From: Pseudomonas sp. ok272
GTDB lineage: Bacteria; Pseudomonadota; Gammaproteobacteria; Pseudomonadales; Pseudomonadaceae
Length of the DNA: 64,000 bases
Direction of reading: 5' to 3'
Assembly (NCBI RefSeq): GCF_900109995.1
Contig: NZ_FOCB01000005.1
Coordinates: 186,001 to 250,000 of the forward strand
A program made the position numbers and the translations under genes. This document shows positions 36,756 through 46,303 of this stretch, one piece after another. Position 1 is the first letter of the stretch, and each line of letters opens with the position of its first letter. The notes under the pieces are model-generated. The model made no database searches. It saw only the letters and a list, made by a program, of their open reading frames with translations, and was not told the DNA's origin.

Positions 36756-37574
36756 ATGAGCAAGACACGCATTGCCTTTATCGGTGCCGGGAACATGGCC
36801 GCCAGCCTGATCGGCGGCCTGCGGGCCAAGGGCCTGGACGCCTCGCAGATCCGTGCCAGCGACCCCGGCGAAGAGACCCGCGCGCGCGTCGCCGCCGAAC
36901 ACGGCATCGCGGTGTTCGCCGACAACGCCGAGGCGATAAAAGACGCTGACGTGGTGGTGCTGGCGGTCAAGCCCCAGGCCATGAAAGTGGTGTGCGAGGC
37001 CCTGCGCCCGCACCTGGCGCCCAACCAATTGGTGGTGTCGATTGCCGCGGGCATCACCTGCGCCAGCCTGAACCACTGGCTCGGTGCCCAGCCGCTGGTG
37101 CGCTGCATGCCCAATACCCCGGCGCTGCTGCGCCAGGGTGTCAGCGGCCTGTACGCCACCGCCCAGGTCAGCGCCGCCCAACGCGAGCAGGCACTGGATC
37201 TGCTGTCCGCCGTGGGCATCGCCCTGTGGCTTGAAGAAGAACAGCAACTGGATGCGGTCACCGCCGTGTCAGGCTCGGGCCCCGCGTATTTCTTCCTGCT
37301 GATCGAAGCAATGACCGCCGCCGGGATCAAGCTCGGCCTGCCCGCCGACGTCGCCGCCCAACTGACGGTCCAGACCGCCCTGGGCGCCGCCCACATGGCC
37401 GCGGCCAGTGATGTCGAGGCGGGCGAACTGCGCCGTCGCGTGACCTCGCCGGCCGGCACCACGGAAGCGGCGATCAAATCGTTCCAGGCCGACGGCTTCG
37501 AAGCCCTGGTAGAAAAAGCCCTCGGCGCCGCCGCACACCGCTCGGCCGAGATGGCCGAGCAACTTGGCCGCTAA
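36756..37574 (+). CDS. proC: pyrroline-5-carboxylate reductase
   Basis: NAD(P)H enzyme of 272 residues that makes proline from 1-pyrroline-5-carboxylate. The N-terminal IAFIGAGNMAASLIGGL is the dinucleotide fold. MPNTPALLRQGVSGLYA, AVSGSGPAYFFLLIEAM and the C-terminal RRRVTSPAGTTEAAIKSFQ are the family signature. It sits between yggS and yggT, 33 bases after yggS, probably one operon. Confidence 0.97.
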   Translation: MSKTRIAFIGAGNMAASLIGGLRAKGLDASQIRASDPGEETRARVAAEHGIAVFADNAEAIKDADVVVLAVKPQAMKVVCEALRPHLAPNQLVVSIAAGITCASLNHWLGAQPLVRCMPNTPALLRQGVSGLYATAQVSAAQREQALDLLSAVGIALWLEEEQQLDAVTAVSGSGPAYFFLLIEAMTAAGIKLGLPADVAAQLTVQTALGAAHMAAASDVEAGELRRRVTSPAGTTEAAIKSFQADGFEALVEKALGAAAHRSAEMAEQLGR

Positions 37575-37595
37575 TCCGCTCTTACAAAGGAATCC

Positions 37596-38186
37596 ATGAT
37601 GCTCGGACTCAATGACGCTGCCATTTTCATCATCAAGACCCTCGGTAGCCTGTACCTGCTGATCGTAATGCTGCGCTTCATCCTGCAAGTGGTACGGGCG
37701 AACTTCTACAACCCGCTGTGCCAGTTCATCGTCAAAGCCACTCAGCCGCTGCTCAAGCCGCTGCGCCGGGTCATCCCGAGCATGTTCGGCCTGGACATGT
37801 CGTCCCTGGTCCTGGCGCTGCTGGTCCAGATGGTATTGGTCGCGGTGATCCTCGCGCTCAAGGGCGTCATCGTCGACTGGGTGCTGCTGGTGCCGTGGTC
37901 GCTGATCGCGATCTTCTCGTTGTTCTTGAACGTGCTGTTCTACGCGATGATCATCAGCGTGATCCTGTCGTGGGTCGCTCCGGGGAGCCAAAACCCGGGC
38001 GCCGAACTGGTCCAGCAGATCACCGAGCCGGTACTGGCCCCGTTTCGCCGGATCATTCCGAACCTGGGCGGCCTCGATATCTCGCCGATCTTCGCGTTCA
38101 TCGTGATCCAGTTGCTGCAAAGCTGGCTGATCCCGCGCTTGGCGTACTACGCCCTGATGCCGCCGAGCCTGCTCGGCCTGATCTGA
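37596..38186 (+). CDS. YggT family membrane protein
   Basis: Inner-membrane protein of 196 residues with two YggT repeats. Each repeat has a hydrophobic helix followed by an amphipathic stretch (YNPLCQFIVKATQPLLKPLR; NPGAELVQQITEPVLAPFRR). Linked in other bacteria to osmotic-stress tolerance and factor assembly at the division site; the function here is not proven. The start is 21 bases after proC and the stop is three bases before the next gene. Confidence 0.93.
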   Translation: MMLGLNDAAIFIIKTLGSLYLLIVMLRFILQVVRANFYNPLCQFIVKATQPLLKPLRRVIPSMFGLDMSSLVLALLVQMVLVAVILALKGVIVDWVLLVPWSLIAIFSLFLNVLFYAMIISVILSWVAPGSQNPGAELVQQITEPVLAPFRRIIPNLGGLDISPIFAFIVIQLLQSWLIPRLAYYALMPPSLLGLI

Positions 38187-38189
38187 TCC

Positions 38190-38483
38190 GTGAGTTACTT
38201 TCGCTGGGACGGCGAGGACCTGATCCTCGAATGTCACCTGCAACCGGCGGCCCGCAGCGATGATTTCGCGGGCCTGCACGGTGACCGCCTGAAGATCCGC
38301 CTGACTGCCCCGCCCGTCGAAGGCAAGGCCAACGCCTACCTGATGGCCTTCCTGGCCAAGGCGTTTGGCGTGTCCAAGAGCCAGGTCAGCCTGGTCAGCG
38401 GCGAGCTGAACCGGCAGAAACGGGTGCGCATCAGCGCGCCGAAGAAGCTGCCGGACCTGCCTGATTTGGTGCGCCCAACCTAA
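38190..38483 (+). CDS. DUF167 (YggU) family protein
   Basis: Small protein of 97 residues starting at a GTG three bases after the yggT stop. ILECHLQPAARSDDFAGLHG, LKIRLTAPPVEGKANAYLMA and LVSGELNRQKRVRI are the classic DUF167 motifs. Function unknown; the yggS-proC-yggT-yggU string is widely conserved. Confidence 0.93.
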   Translation: MSYFRWDGEDLILECHLQPAARSDDFAGLHGDRLKIRLTAPPVEGKANAYLMAFLAKAFGVSKSQVSLVSGELNRQKRVRISAPKKLPDLPDLVRPT

Positions 38484-38488
38484 CACCC

Positions 38489-38578
38489 TGTGGGAGCGGG
38501 CTTGCTCGCGAAAGCGGTGTGCCAGACGACATCACCAACAACTGGTTCACCGCATTCGCGAGCAAGCCCGCTCCCACA
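38489..38578. repeat. REPIN
   Basis: TGTGGGAGCGGGCTTGCTCG and its inverse flank a 45-base spacer, between yggU and metX. Confidence 0.9.
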
Positions 38579-38669
38579 GTTGACCTGCGCAGTTTTAAGC
38601 CTTGCGGCTGCTTGCCGCTGACCCCAGCGGTCTTTAGACTTACGCCTCATTTAAATGAGAGCAGGGTCG

Positions 38670-39809
38670 ATGCCAACTGCCTTTCCCGCCGATTCCGTTG
38701 GCCTGGTGACGCCCCAAATGGCGCACTTCAGCGAGCCCCTGGCCCTTGCCTGCGGCCGCTCCTTGCCAGCCTATGACCTGATCTTCGAAACCTACGGCAC
38801 GCTGAACGCCAGCGCGAGCAACGCCGTACTGATCTGCCACGCCCTCTCGGGCCACCATCACGCCGCCGGCTTTCACAGCGTCGACGACCGCAAGCCGGGC
38901 TGGTGGGACAGTTGCATCGGCCCAGGCAAGCCCATCGACACCCACCGCTTCTTCGTGGTCAGCCTGAATAACCTGGGCGGCTGCAACGGCTCCACCGGCC
39001 CCAGCAGTCTCAACCCGGACACCGGCAGGCCGTTTGGCGCCGAGTTCCCGGTACTGACCGTGGAAGACTGGGTCCACAGCCAGGCCCGCCTGGCCGACCG
39101 CCTCGGCATCGCACAGTGGGCCGCCGTGATCGGTGGCAGCCTGGGCGGCATGCAGGCGATGCAATGGAGCATCACCTACCCCGAGCGCATCCGTCACTGC
39201 CTGGCCATTGCCTCGGCGCCCAAGCTGTCGGCGCAGAACATCGCCTTCAACGAAGTGGCGCGCCAGGCGATCCTCACCGACCCCGAGTTCCACGGTGGCT
39301 CGTTCCAGGAAGCGGGTGTGATCCCCAAGCGCGGGCTGATGCTGGCGCGGATGGTCGGGCACATCACCTACCTGTCGGACGATTCGATGGGCGAAAAATT
39401 CGGCCGCGGCCTCAAGAGCGAAAAGCTCAACTACGATTTCCACAGCGTCGAGTTCCAGGTCGAAAGCTACCTGCGTTATCAGGGTGAAGAGTTCTCCGGG
39501 CGTTTCGACGCCAACACCTACCTGTTGATGACCAAGGCACTGGACTACTTCGATCCAGCAGCCAACTTCGGCGATAACCTGGCGAAAACCTTTGAAGCGG
39601 CGACGGCCAAGTTCTGTGTAATGTCGTTCACCACCGACTGGCGCTTCTCCCCGGCCCGTTCGCGGGAGTTGGTGGATGCGCTGATGGCCGCCAGGAAAGA
39701 CGTGTGCTACCTGGAGATCGACGCACCGCAAGGCCACGACGCCTTCCTGATTCCGATCCCGCGCTACTTGCAGGCGTTCAGCAATTACATGAACCGAATT
39801 ACGGTGTGA
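38670..39809 (+). CDS. metX: homoserine O-acyltransferase (MetX)
   Basis: Alpha/beta-hydrolase acyltransferase of 379 residues, start [16 protein letters not shown] at 38670 with AGCAGGG upstream (an in-frame ATG at 38655 adds five residues). Nucleophile Ser157 is in [14 protein letters not shown]; Asp in [12 protein letters not shown] and His in GHDAFLIP complete the triad. It activates homoserine for methionine synthesis. In Pseudomonas this MetX with MetW is described as using succinyl-CoA; acyl choice cannot be read reliably. It is coupled to metW seven bases downstream. Confidence 0.95.
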   Translation: MPTAFPADSVGLVTPQMAHFSEPLALACGRSLPAYDLIFETYGTLNASASNAVLICHALSGHHHAAGFHSVDDRKPGWWDSCIGPGKPIDTHRFFVVSLNNLGGCNGSTGPSSLNPDTGRPFGAEFPVLTVEDWVHSQARLADRLGIAQWAAVIGGSLGGMQAMQWSITYPERIRHCLAIASAPKLSAQNIAFNEVARQAILTDPEFHGGSFQEAGVIPKRGLMLARMVGHITYLSDDSMGEKFGRGLKSEKLNYDFHSVEFQVESYLRYQGEEFSGRFDANTYLLMTKALDYFDPAANFGDNLAKTFEAATAKFCVMSFTTDWRFSPARSRELVDALMAARKDVCYLEIDAPQGHDAFLIPIPRYLQAFSNYMNRITV

Positions 39810-39816
39810 GAAAGCC

Positions 39817-40437
39817 ATGAGAGCTGATCTGGAAATCATCCAGGAATGGATCCCCGCCGGCAGCCGCGTGCTCGACCTGGGCTGCGGCGATGGCGAGCTG
39901 CTGAGCTGGCTGCGCGACCACAAGCAAGTCACCGGCTACGGCCTGGAAAACGACGCCGACAACATCGCCGAGTGCGTGGCCAAAGGCATCAATGTCATCG
40001 AGCAGGACCTGGACAAGGGCCTGGGCAACTTTGCCAGCAACAGCTTCGACATCGTGGTCATGACCCAGGCCCTGCAAGCCGTGCACTATCCGGACAAGAT
40101 CCTCGACGAAATGCTGCGGGTCGGCCGCCAGTGCATCATCACCTTCCCCAACTTCGGCCACTGGCGCTGCCGCTGGTACCTGGCGAGCAAGGGCCGGATG
40201 CCGGTTTCCGAGTTCCTGCCGTACACCTGGTACAACACGCCGAACATTCACTTCTGCACTTTCGAAGACTTTGAAGCCCTGTGTCGCGAACGTGAAGCCA
40301 AGGTCATTGATCGCCTTGCCGTGGATCAACAGCACCGCCACGGGTGGGCCAGTAAGCTATGGCCTAATCTATTAGGTGAGATTGGCATCTACCGCGTCAG
40401 TAGCCCCGGGCTGCAGGATCACCAGATCGCGGTCTGA
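39817..40437 (+). CDS. metW: methionine biosynthesis protein MetW
   Basis: SAM-methyltransferase-fold protein of 206 residues. VLDLGCGDGELLSWL is the SAM-binding motif I; QALQAVHYPDKILDEMLRVG and FPNFGHWRCRWYLASKGRMP are MetW signatures, and YNTPNIHFCTFEDFEALC follows. It works with MetX in homoserine acylation, though its exact role is not settled. The start is seven bases after metX, so the two are cotranscribed. Confidence 0.96.
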   Translation: MRADLEIIQEWIPAGSRVLDLGCGDGELLSWLRDHKQVTGYGLENDADNIAECVAKGINVIEQDLDKGLGNFASNSFDIVVMTQALQAVHYPDKILDEMLRVGRQCIITFPNFGHWRCRWYLASKGRMPVSEFLPYTWYNTPNIHFCTFEDFEALCREREAKVIDRLAVDQQHRHGWASKLWPNLLGEIGIYRVSSPGLQDHQIAV

Positions 40438-40463
40438 ACCACGACATATCAAGGAGAACCACC

Positions 40464-40898
40464 ATGGGACGTCTAGCCCTGCTTGCACTAACCGCCTGCC
40501 TGAGCATCAACGCCATGGCCGCCGACGCCATCAAAGGCGAGCGCCAGGAAACCTTCGGTGACGTGACGGTGCACTACAACACCTTCAACTCCACCTTCCT
40601 GCAACCGGACATCGCCAAGGCCGCCGAGCTGATCCGCAGCAAGAACCAGGGCGTGATCAACGTCTCGGTGATCAAGGACGGCAAACCATTGGTCGCCAAC
40701 GTCACCGGCACCGTGAAGGACCTGACCAGCAAAAGCGTGACCCTGAGCTTCAAGCAGATCACCGAACCCGGTGCGGTCTATTACATCGCCCAGTACCCGG
40801 TGGACCAGCAAGAGATCCGCACCTTCGAGGTCAACGTGCAGAGCGGTGACAAGATCAACACCATCAACTTCAACCAAGAGCTCTTCCCCGGCGAATGA
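40464..40898 (+). CDS. DUF4426 domain-containing periplasmic protein
   Basis: Protein of 144 residues with a Sec signal peptide ([17 protein letters not shown], cleavage before ADAIKGER). The mature part begins [20 protein letters not shown] and is beta-rich, matching DUF4426. A good AAGGAGAACC ribosome site precedes it. Its stop overlaps the rdgB start (ATGA), so translation is coupled. Function unknown. Confidence 0.9.
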   Translation: MGRLALLALTACLSINAMAADAIKGERQETFGDVTVHYNTFNSTFLQPDIAKAAELIRSKNQGVINVSVIKDGKPLVANVTGTVKDLTSKSVTLSFKQITEPGAVYYIAQYPVDQQEIRTFEVNVQSGDKINTINFNQELFPGE

Positions 40899-41491
40899 TC
40901 AACTTCACCCAACTCGTACTGGCCAGCCATAACGCCGGCAAACTCAAGGAACTCCAGGCCATGCTCGGTGGTTCGGTGCAACTGCGCTCGATTGGCGAGT
41001 TCAGCAGCGTCGAGCCCGAGGAAACCGGCTTGTCGTTCGTCGAGAACGCCATCCTCAAGGCCCGCAACGCCGCGCGCATCTCCGGCCTGCCGGCGCTGGC
41101 CGACGATTCGGGCCTGGCGGTGGACTTCCTCGGCGGCGCGCCGGGCATCTACTCGGCGCGGTATGCCGATGGCCAGGGTGATGCGGCAAACAACGCCAAG
41201 CTGCTCGACGTGCTCAAGGACGTCCCTGAAGCCGAGCGCGGTGCCCAGTTCGTCTGCGTGCTCGCCCTGGTGCGACATGCCGACGATCCGCTGCCGATCC
41301 TCTGCGAAGGCTTGTGGCACGGGCGCATCCTGACCCAGGCCAGCGGCGCGCACGGCTTCGGCTACGACCCGTTGTTCTGGGTCCCGGAGCGCAACTGCTC
41401 CAGCGCCGAGCTGGGCCCGGCCGAGAAGAACCAAATCAGCCACCGCGCCCGCGCAATGGCATTGCTGCGCCAACGCCTGAGCCTGAAATGA
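40895..41491 (+). CDS. rdgB: RdgB/HAM1 non-canonical purine NTP pyrophosphatase
   Basis: House-cleaning enzyme of 198 residues that hydrolyses dITP, XTP and ITP to monophosphates. [16 protein letters not shown] at the N-terminus is the nucleotide-binding strand, followed by [40 protein letters not shown] and [20 protein letters not shown]. It overlaps the gene before and hemW after by four bases each. Confidence 0.97.
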   Translation: MINFTQLVLASHNAGKLKELQAMLGGSVQLRSIGEFSSVEPEETGLSFVENAILKARNAARISGLPALADDSGLAVDFLGGAPGIYSARYADGQGDAANNAKLLDVLKDVPEAERGAQFVCVLALVRHADDPLPILCEGLWHGRILTQASGAHGFGYDPLFWVPERNCSSAELGPAEKNQISHRARAMALLRQRLSLK

Positions 41492-42693
41492 CCCACGACT
41501 CATCCGCTTCGCCGCTGATCTTCGGCGGCGAGGCTCCATCGCCTCGGGCAGCCCTGCCGACACTGCCGCCCCTGGCGCTGTACATCCATATCCCGTGGTG
41601 TGTGCGCAAATGCCCGTATTGCGACTTCAACTCCCACACCGCCAGCCCGGTGCTGCCGGAAGAAGAGTACGTCGACGCGCTCTTGGCTGACCTGGACCAG
41701 GACCTGCACGCGGTGTACGGCCGCGAGCTGAGCTCGATTTTCTTCGGCGGCGGCACCCCCAGCCTGTTCAGCGCCCAGGCCCTGGGCCGGCTGCTCAAGG
41801 GCGTGGAGCAACGCATCCCGTTCGCCAGTGACATCGAGATCACCCTGGAAGCCAACCCGGGCACCTTCGAGCAGGAAAAATTCATCGCCTACCGCGCCCT
41901 GGGCATCAATCGCCTGTCGATTGGCATCCAGAGCTTCCAGCAGGAGAAGCTCCAGGCCCTGGGGCGCATCCACAATGGTGACGAAGCCATACGCGCCGCC
42001 GGCATGGCGCGCCAGGCCGGGTTCGACAACTTCAACCTGGACCTGATGCACGGCCTGCCCGATCAGTCCCTGGACGACGCCCTGGACGACCTGCGCCAGG
42101 CTATCGCGCTGAAGCCGACCCACTTGTCCTGGTACCAATTGACGCTGGAGCCGAACACGGTGTTCTGGAACCAGCCGCCGACCCTGCCCGAAGACGACAC
42201 CTTGTGGGACATCCAGGAGGCCGGCCAGGCCTTGCTCGCCGAACACGGATACGCCCAGTACGAAGTCTCGGCCTACGCCCAGCCCGGCCGCGCGGCGCGA
42301 CACAACCTCAATTACTGGAGTTTTGGCGACTTCATCGGCATCGGGGCCGGCGCCCACGGCAAGCTCAGCCACCCGGACGGGCGCATCGTGCGCACCTGGA
42401 AGACCCGGCTGCCAAAGGACTACCTCAACCCGGCCAAGCAGTTTCAGGCCGGCGCGAAAGACCTGACCAACGATGAACTGCCGTTCGAGTTCCTGATGAA
42501 CGCCCTGCGCCTGACCGACGGCGTCGAGGCCCGGCTGTACGCCGAACGCACCGGCCTGGACCTGGCCAGCCTCGACGCAGCCCGCCGCGAAGCCGAACAA
42601 AGTGGCCTGATGCAGGTCGAACCGTCACGCCTGGCGGCCACCGCCCGCGGGCAACTGTTTCTCAATGACCTGCTGCAGAAGTTTTTGAGCTGA
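41488..42693 (+). CDS. hemW: radical SAM protein HemW (haem chaperone)
   Basis: Radical SAM protein of 401 residues; start [15 protein letters not shown] at 41488 overlaps the rdgB stop. Cys38, Cys42 and Cys45 in [13 protein letters not shown] bind the 4Fe-4S cluster. [34 protein letters not shown] and [11 protein letters not shown] are further motifs. Once called an oxygen-independent coproporphyrinogen oxidase, this branch (without the HemN Cys motif extension) delivers haem to respiratory enzymes. Confidence 0.94.
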   Translation: MTHDSSASPLIFGGEAPSPRAALPTLPPLALYIHIPWCVRKCPYCDFNSHTASPVLPEEEYVDALLADLDQDLHAVYGRELSSIFFGGGTPSLFSAQALGRLLKGVEQRIPFASDIEITLEANPGTFEQEKFIAYRALGINRLSIGIQSFQQEKLQALGRIHNGDEAIRAAGMARQAGFDNFNLDLMHGLPDQSLDDALDDLRQAIALKPTHLSWYQLTLEPNTVFWNQPPTLPEDDTLWDIQEAGQALLAEHGYAQYEVSAYAQPGRAARHNLNYWSFGDFIGIGAGAHGKLSHPDGRIVRTWKTRLPKDYLNPAKQFQAGAKDLTNDELPFEFLMNALRLTDGVEARLYAERTGLDLASLDAARREAEQSGLMQVEPSRLAATARGQLFLNDLLQKFLS

Positions 42694-42712
42694 TCAGCTC
42701 TAAGGAAATCGA

Positions 42713-43036
42713 ATGGATTTGGTACTCGACCTGCTGGCGACCGTGTCTCGCTGGAGCCGCAGCAACCTGTCGGAAATATCCCTGGCCTTGATGGGCTGCT
42801 TGCTGGTGCTGTTTGGCGCCGACTTCAAGGGCTGGGTGGAACAACGCCTGGGCAACTTCGCCGGCGCCTTGCGCGTCCCGCTGATGGCCCTGCTGTGCGT
42901 GATCGGCAGCGGCGCGGCCCTGATCTACGCCACGCCCTGGATCGTCAAGGGCCTGAGCCAGTTCAACAACTACAGCCTGGCGCCGGTGCTGTTGGTGGTG
43001 CTGGTGCTGATCGGCGTGATCGCCGACCGCCGCTGA
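42713..43036 (+). CDS. DUF3392 family membrane protein
   Basis: Membrane protein of 107 residues with three hydrophobic segments (EISLALMGCLLVLFGADF, ALRVPLMALLCVIGSGAALI, APVLLVVLVLIGVIAD). Matches DUF3392, found in the same place in other pseudomonads, 19 bases after hemW. Function unknown. Confidence 0.88.
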   Translation: MDLVLDLLATVSRWSRSNLSEISLALMGCLLVLFGADFKGWVEQRLGNFAGALRVPLMALLCVIGSGAALIYATPWIVKGLSQFNNYSLAPVLLVVLVLIGVIADRR

Positions 43037-43057
43037 ACCCACCTACCACCTAACACC

Positions 43058-43144
43058 TGTGGGAGCGGGCTTGCCCGCGAAGAGGCCATAACATTCAACA
43101 TCTCTGTTGGTTGTTACGCCGCCTTCGCGGGCAAGCCCCCACAT
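43058..43144. repeat. REPIN with one shortened arm
   Basis: TGTGGGAGCGGGCTTGCCCG at 43058 pairs with CGGGCAAGCCCCCACA, where five bases of the arm (GCTCC region) are missing. Confidence 0.8.
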
Positions 43145-43160
43145 TGTCTTGCGTTATGGC

Positions 43161-43886
43161 TTAGGACTGCTTCTCGAACTTCAAGTCCCAGACGCCATGC
43201 CCAAGCCGTTCGCCGCGGCGTTCGAACTTGGTGATCGGGCGCTCGGCCGGGCGCGGGACGCATTTACCGTCTTCGGCCAGGTTGCGGTAACCCGGCGCGA
43301 CGTCCATCACTTCCAACATGTACTCGGCGTACGGTTCCCAGTCGGTGGCCATGTGCAGCACACCGCCGACCTTCAACTTGCTGCGCACCAGCTCGGCGAA
43401 CGAGGCCTGGACGATGCGGCGCTTGTGATGGCGGCTCTTGTGCCACGGGTCCGGGAAGAACAGCATCAGGCGATCCAGGCTGTTGTCGGCCACGCACCGG
43501 TTGAGCACTTCGATCGCGTCGCAATCGTAGACCCGCAGGTTGGTCAAGCCTTGCGTCAGCACGCCATTGAGCAGTGCGCCGACACCTGGACGGTGCACTT
43601 CGACGCCAATGAAGTCCTGCTCCGGCGAGGCGGCTGCCATTTCCAGCAGCGAGTGGCCCATGCCAAAGCCGATTTCCAGCGAGCGTGGGGCCGAGCGGCC
43701 AAACACCTGGTCAAAATCCACCGGTGCATCGGCCAGCGGCAGGACGAACAGCGGCGTGCCCTGTTCCAGGCCCTTTTGCTGGCCTTCGGTCATGCGCCCG
43801 GCGCGCATCACGAAACTCTTGATGCGGCGGTGTTGGCGCTCTTCGCCTTCTTCCGTCTGGATTGGCGTGTCGTTCGATTCAGTCAT
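43161..43886 (-). CDS. trmB: tRNA (guanine-N7-)-methyltransferase
   Basis: SAM-dependent enzyme of 241 residues that makes m7G46 in tRNA. Start [14 protein letters not shown] at 43886. Motifs: [18 protein letters not shown] (SAM site), [36 protein letters not shown] (the conserved PDPWxKxRHxKRR) and [13 protein letters not shown]. Last gene of a thiS-thiG-trmB unit, starting nine bases after thiG, the usual Pseudomonas arrangement. Confidence 0.97.
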   Translation of the reverse strand: MTESNDTPIQTEEGEERQHRRIKSFVMRAGRMTEGQQKGLEQGTPLFVLPLADAPVDFDQVFGRSAPRSLEIGFGMGHSLLEMAAASPEQDFIGVEVHRPGVGALLNGVLTQGLTNLRVYDCDAIEVLNRCVADNSLDRLMLFFPDPWHKSRHHKRRIVQASFAELVRSKLKVGGVLHMATDWEPYAEYMLEVMDVAPGYRNLAEDGKCVPRPAERPITKFERRGERLGHGVWDLKFEKQS

Positions 43887-43895
43887 CAATGGCTC

Positions 43896-44690
43896 TTACT
43901 TGATCAGACCATCCAGCGGCGAGGAGGCGCTGGCATAGAGTTTCTTCGGCATACGGCCGGCGAGGTAGGCCAGGCGGCCCGCGACGATGGCGTGTTTCAT
44001 GGCCTCAGCCATCATCACCGGCTGCTGGGCATGGGCGATGGCCGAGTTCATCAGCACCGCTTCACACCCCAGTTCCATGGCAATGGTGGCATCGGACGCG
44101 GTACCGACGCCCGCATCCACCAGCACCGGGATCTTGGCTTCTTCGAGGATAATCTGCAGGTTGTACGGGTTGCAGATGCCCAGGCCCGTACCGATCAGGC
44201 CGGCCAGCGGCATGACCGCGATGCAGCCGATTTCCGCCAGTTGACGGGCAATGATCGGGTCATCGCTGGTGTACACCATCACGTCAAAACCTTCCTTGAC
44301 CAACACTTCGGCGGCCTTGAGGGTTTCGATCACGTTCGGGAACAGGGTCTTCTGGTCCGCCAGCACTTCCAGCTTCACCAGGTTGTGGCCGCCGAGCAGC
44401 TCACGGGCCAGGCGACAGGTGCGCACCGCCTCGATGGCGTCGAAGCAACCGGCGGTGTTCGGCAGGAAGGTGTAGCGCTCGGGCGACAGGACGTCGAGCA
44501 AGTTCGGCTCACCCGGGTTCTGACCCAGGTTGGTGCGGCGCACGGCGAACGTGACAATCTCGGCACCCGAGGCTTCGATGGCCAGGCGGGTTTCTTCCAT
44601 GTCACGGTACTTGCCGGTGCCGACCAGCAGGCGCGACTGGTAAGTACGGCCAGCCAGGACGAACGGCTTGTCGCTGCGAACGTTACTCAT
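43896..44690 (-). CDS. thiG: thiazole synthase
   Basis: TIM-barrel enzyme of 264 residues that forms the thiazole phosphate of thiamin from dehydroglycine, deoxyxylulose phosphate and ThiS-thiocarboxylate. The substrate Lys is expected in the conserved [17 protein letters not shown] region. [20 protein letters not shown] and [20 protein letters not shown] form the phosphate-binding end. Directly after thiS. Confidence 0.97.
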   Translation of the reverse strand: MSNVRSDKPFVLAGRTYQSRLLVGTGKYRDMEETRLAIEASGAEIVTFAVRRTNLGQNPGEPNLLDVLSPERYTFLPNTAGCFDAIEAVRTCRLARELLGGHNLVKLEVLADQKTLFPNVIETLKAAEVLVKEGFDVMVYTSDDPIIARQLAEIGCIAVMPLAGLIGTGLGICNPYNLQIILEEAKIPVLVDAGVGTASDATIAMELGCEAVLMNSAIAHAQQPVMMAEAMKHAIVAGRLAYLAGRMPKKLYASASSPLDGLIK

Positions 44691-44749
44691 CGAAAATCCT
44701 CTGTTGGGGTGAGGTGCTTGCTCAATACGTGTAGGGCGCAGGCGGGGGG

Positions 44750-44950
44750 TTAGCCGCCGCCGATGGCGTGCACCACTTCCACCGAGTCGCCTTCATTCAG
44801 GGTGGTCTCGGCATGCTGGCTGCGCGGGACGATATCCAGGTTGAGTTCGACCGCCACCCGGCGCCCGGTCAAGTCCAGGCGGGTCAGCAGGGCCGCGACG
44901 GTTTCACCGTCGGGCAGTTCAAGGGATTCGCCGTTCAACTGAATGCGCAT
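44750..44950 (-). CDS. thiS: sulfur carrier protein ThiS
   Basis: Ubiquitin-like protein of 66 residues ending in the required Gly-Gly (HAIGGG), whose C-terminus becomes the thiocarboxylate sulfur donor for thiazole. Start [16 protein letters not shown] at 44950. [11 protein letters not shown] precedes the tail as in the family. First gene of thiS-thiG-trmB; a TAGAAT -10 and a perfect palindrome at the -35 lie upstream. Confidence 0.95.
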   Translation of the reverse strand: MRIQLNGESLELPDGETVAALLTRLDLTGRRVAVELNLDIVPRSQHAETTLNEGDSVEVVHAIGGG

Positions 44951-44982
44951 GCCGAATGCCGCCATCATTTTTAGGGGCCCGC

Positions 44983-45012
44983 ATTCTAGCCCGATCATGA
45001 CCTAAAGGTCAG
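44983..45012 (-). promoter_or_regulatory. thiS promoter with overlapping palindrome
   Basis: On the minus strand CTGACC is followed after 18 bases by TAGAAT (plus-strand 44983-44988). The -35 is covered by a perfect palindrome TGACCT-AA-AGGTCA (44998-45011), which would suit a repressor. No TPP riboswitch is visible in the short leader. Confidence 0.5.
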
Positions 45013-45021
45013 CTACAAGCG

Positions 45022-45402
45022 TCAAGCGGTCGGTTGCAGGCGCCAGGCGGCAAGCCCCAACAGCAGCCAGCCGGCGAGGAACGCCAGGCCACCGAACGGG
45101 GTGATGATCCCCAGCTTGCCGACCCCGCTCAGCGTCAGCAGATAGAGGCTGCCAGAGAACAACAGGATGCCGATGACAAAGGCCGCGCCCGCCCACGCGA
45201 CCAAACGGCCGGGAACCTGGGCGGCCAGCAGGGCCACGCCCAGCAATGCCAGGGTATGCACCAGTTGGTAGGTGACGCCGGTATGAAAAATCGCCAGGTA
45301 CTCGGCGCTCAGGCGACCCTTGAGGCCATGGGCGGCAAAAGCCCCCAGGGCAACACCGGTAAAGCCGAAAAAGGCAGCCAGCATCAAAAAGCCACGCAGC
45401 AT
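45022..45402 (-). CDS. DUF423 (YgdD) family membrane protein
   Basis: Inner-membrane protein of 126 residues with four hydrophobic helices. Start MLRGFLMLAAFFGFTGVALG at 45402. GAFAAHGLKGRLS, FHTGVTYQLVHTLALLGV and ITPFGGLAFLAGWLLLGLAAW are DUF423 signatures. Function unknown. Divergent from mtgA, upstream of thiS on the same strand. Confidence 0.92.
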   Translation of the reverse strand: MLRGFLMLAAFFGFTGVALGAFAAHGLKGRLSAEYLAIFHTGVTYQLVHTLALLGVALLAAQVPGRLVAWAGAAFVIGILLFSGSLYLLTLSGVGKLGIITPFGGLAFLAGWLLLGLAAWRLQPTA

Positions 45403-45436
45403 GGGAACTCCAGTCAGAATCATCGGGCAGGGTCTG

Positions 45437-45442
45437 TATAAT
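45437..45442 (+). promoter_or_regulatory. -10 element of mtgA promoter
   Basis: A perfect TATAAT at 45437-45442, in the gap between divergent DUF423 and mtgA genes. The -35 (TCAGAA at 45414, 17 bases away) is poor. Confidence 0.5.
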
Positions 45443-45475
45443 GGCCCGCTCAACGGGTTCGGCCAAGCCATCTCT

Positions 45476-46198
45476 ATGCTGCGTTTAATCTTCCGCCGCG
45501 TCACAAAAGCCCTGCTCTGGTTCGCGGGTGGCAGCGTATTGCTGGTCCTGGTGTTGCGTTTTGTGCCACCGCCGGGAACCGCGTTGATGGTCGAGCGCAA
45601 GATCGAATCCTGGATCGATGGCGAACCCATCGACCTGCAGCGCACCTGGCAACCCTGGGATAACCTCTCCGACCACCTGAAAGTCGCGGTCATGGCCGGC
45701 GAGGACCAGAAGTTTCCCGAGCACTGGGGCTTCGACTTCGGCGCGATCCAGGCGGCATTGGCCCATAACGGGCGCGGCGGCTCGATCCGCGGCGCCAGCA
45801 CGCTGAGCCAGCAAGTGTCGAAGAACCTGTTCCTGTGGTCCGGCCGCAGTTGGCTGCGCAAGGGCCTGGAAGCCTGGTTCACCGCACTGATCGAGGTTCT
45901 CTGGCCCAAACAGCGGATCCTTGAGGTGTACCTCAACAGCGCGGAGTGGGATGAGGGGGTGTTTGGCGCCGAAGCGGCAGCCCGCCATCACTTCGGCGTC
46001 GGCGCCCGCGCCCTGAGTCGCCAGCAGGCCAGCCTGCTGGCCGCCGTCTTGCCCAACCCCCGGGTGTGGAGCGCCAGCCATCCGACCGCCTATGTACAAC
46101 GGCGCGCCGGCTGGATTCGCCAGCAAATGAACCAACTGGGGGGCAGCAGCTACCTGATCGGGCTCAATGATTCGCGCAAGGTACCTTGGGCCCCCTAA
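45476..46198 (+). CDS. mtgA: monofunctional biosynthetic peptidoglycan transglycosylase
   Basis: Membrane-anchored GT51 enzyme of 240 residues that polymerises lipid II. Start MLRLIFRRVTKALLWFAGGS at 45476; the N-terminal helix spans about residues 9-30. The catalytic Glu is in AVMAGEDQKFPEHWGFDFGA; RGASTLSQQVSKNLFLW, KQRILEVYLNSAEWDEGVFG and GAEAAARHHFGVGA are GT51 motifs II-V. No transpeptidase domain follows, so it is the monofunctional type. Confidence 0.97.
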   Translation: MLRLIFRRVTKALLWFAGGSVLLVLVLRFVPPPGTALMVERKIESWIDGEPIDLQRTWQPWDNLSDHLKVAVMAGEDQKFPEHWGFDFGAIQAALAHNGRGGSIRGASTLSQQVSKNLFLWSGRSWLRKGLEAWFTALIEVLWPKQRILEVYLNSAEWDEGVFGAEAAARHHFGVGARALSRQQASLLAAVLPNPRVWSASHPTAYVQRRAGWIRQQMNQLGGSSYLIGLNDSRKVPWAP

Positions 46199-46210
46199 CC
46201 ACAACACTGA

Positions 46211-46226
46211 AGGCTCGCTCCCACAG
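46211..46226. repeat. solitary REP half-site
   Basis: AGGCTCGCTCCCACAG equals one end of the GAGCGAGCCT family arm, without a partner, just after mtgA. Confidence 0.5.
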
Positions 46227-46253
46227 GGACCTAGACTGAAAATACGCCCAAAC

Positions 46254-46288
46254 AAAAACGCCCCGATCATTGATCGGGGCGTTTTTTA
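46254..46288. terminator. bidirectional intrinsic terminator, mtgA/rpoH
   Basis: AAAAACGCCCCGATCA and TGATCGGGGCGTTTTTT form a perfect stem with A-run and T-run on opposite sides between convergent genes. Confidence 0.93.
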
Positions 46289-46303
46289 TTGCCAGGTTGC
46301 AGG

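Noticed and set aside
43107..44753. 548-codon plus-strand frame opposite trmB and thiG
   Set aside because: Covers two conserved minus-strand genes and starts in a REPIN; no recognisable domain.
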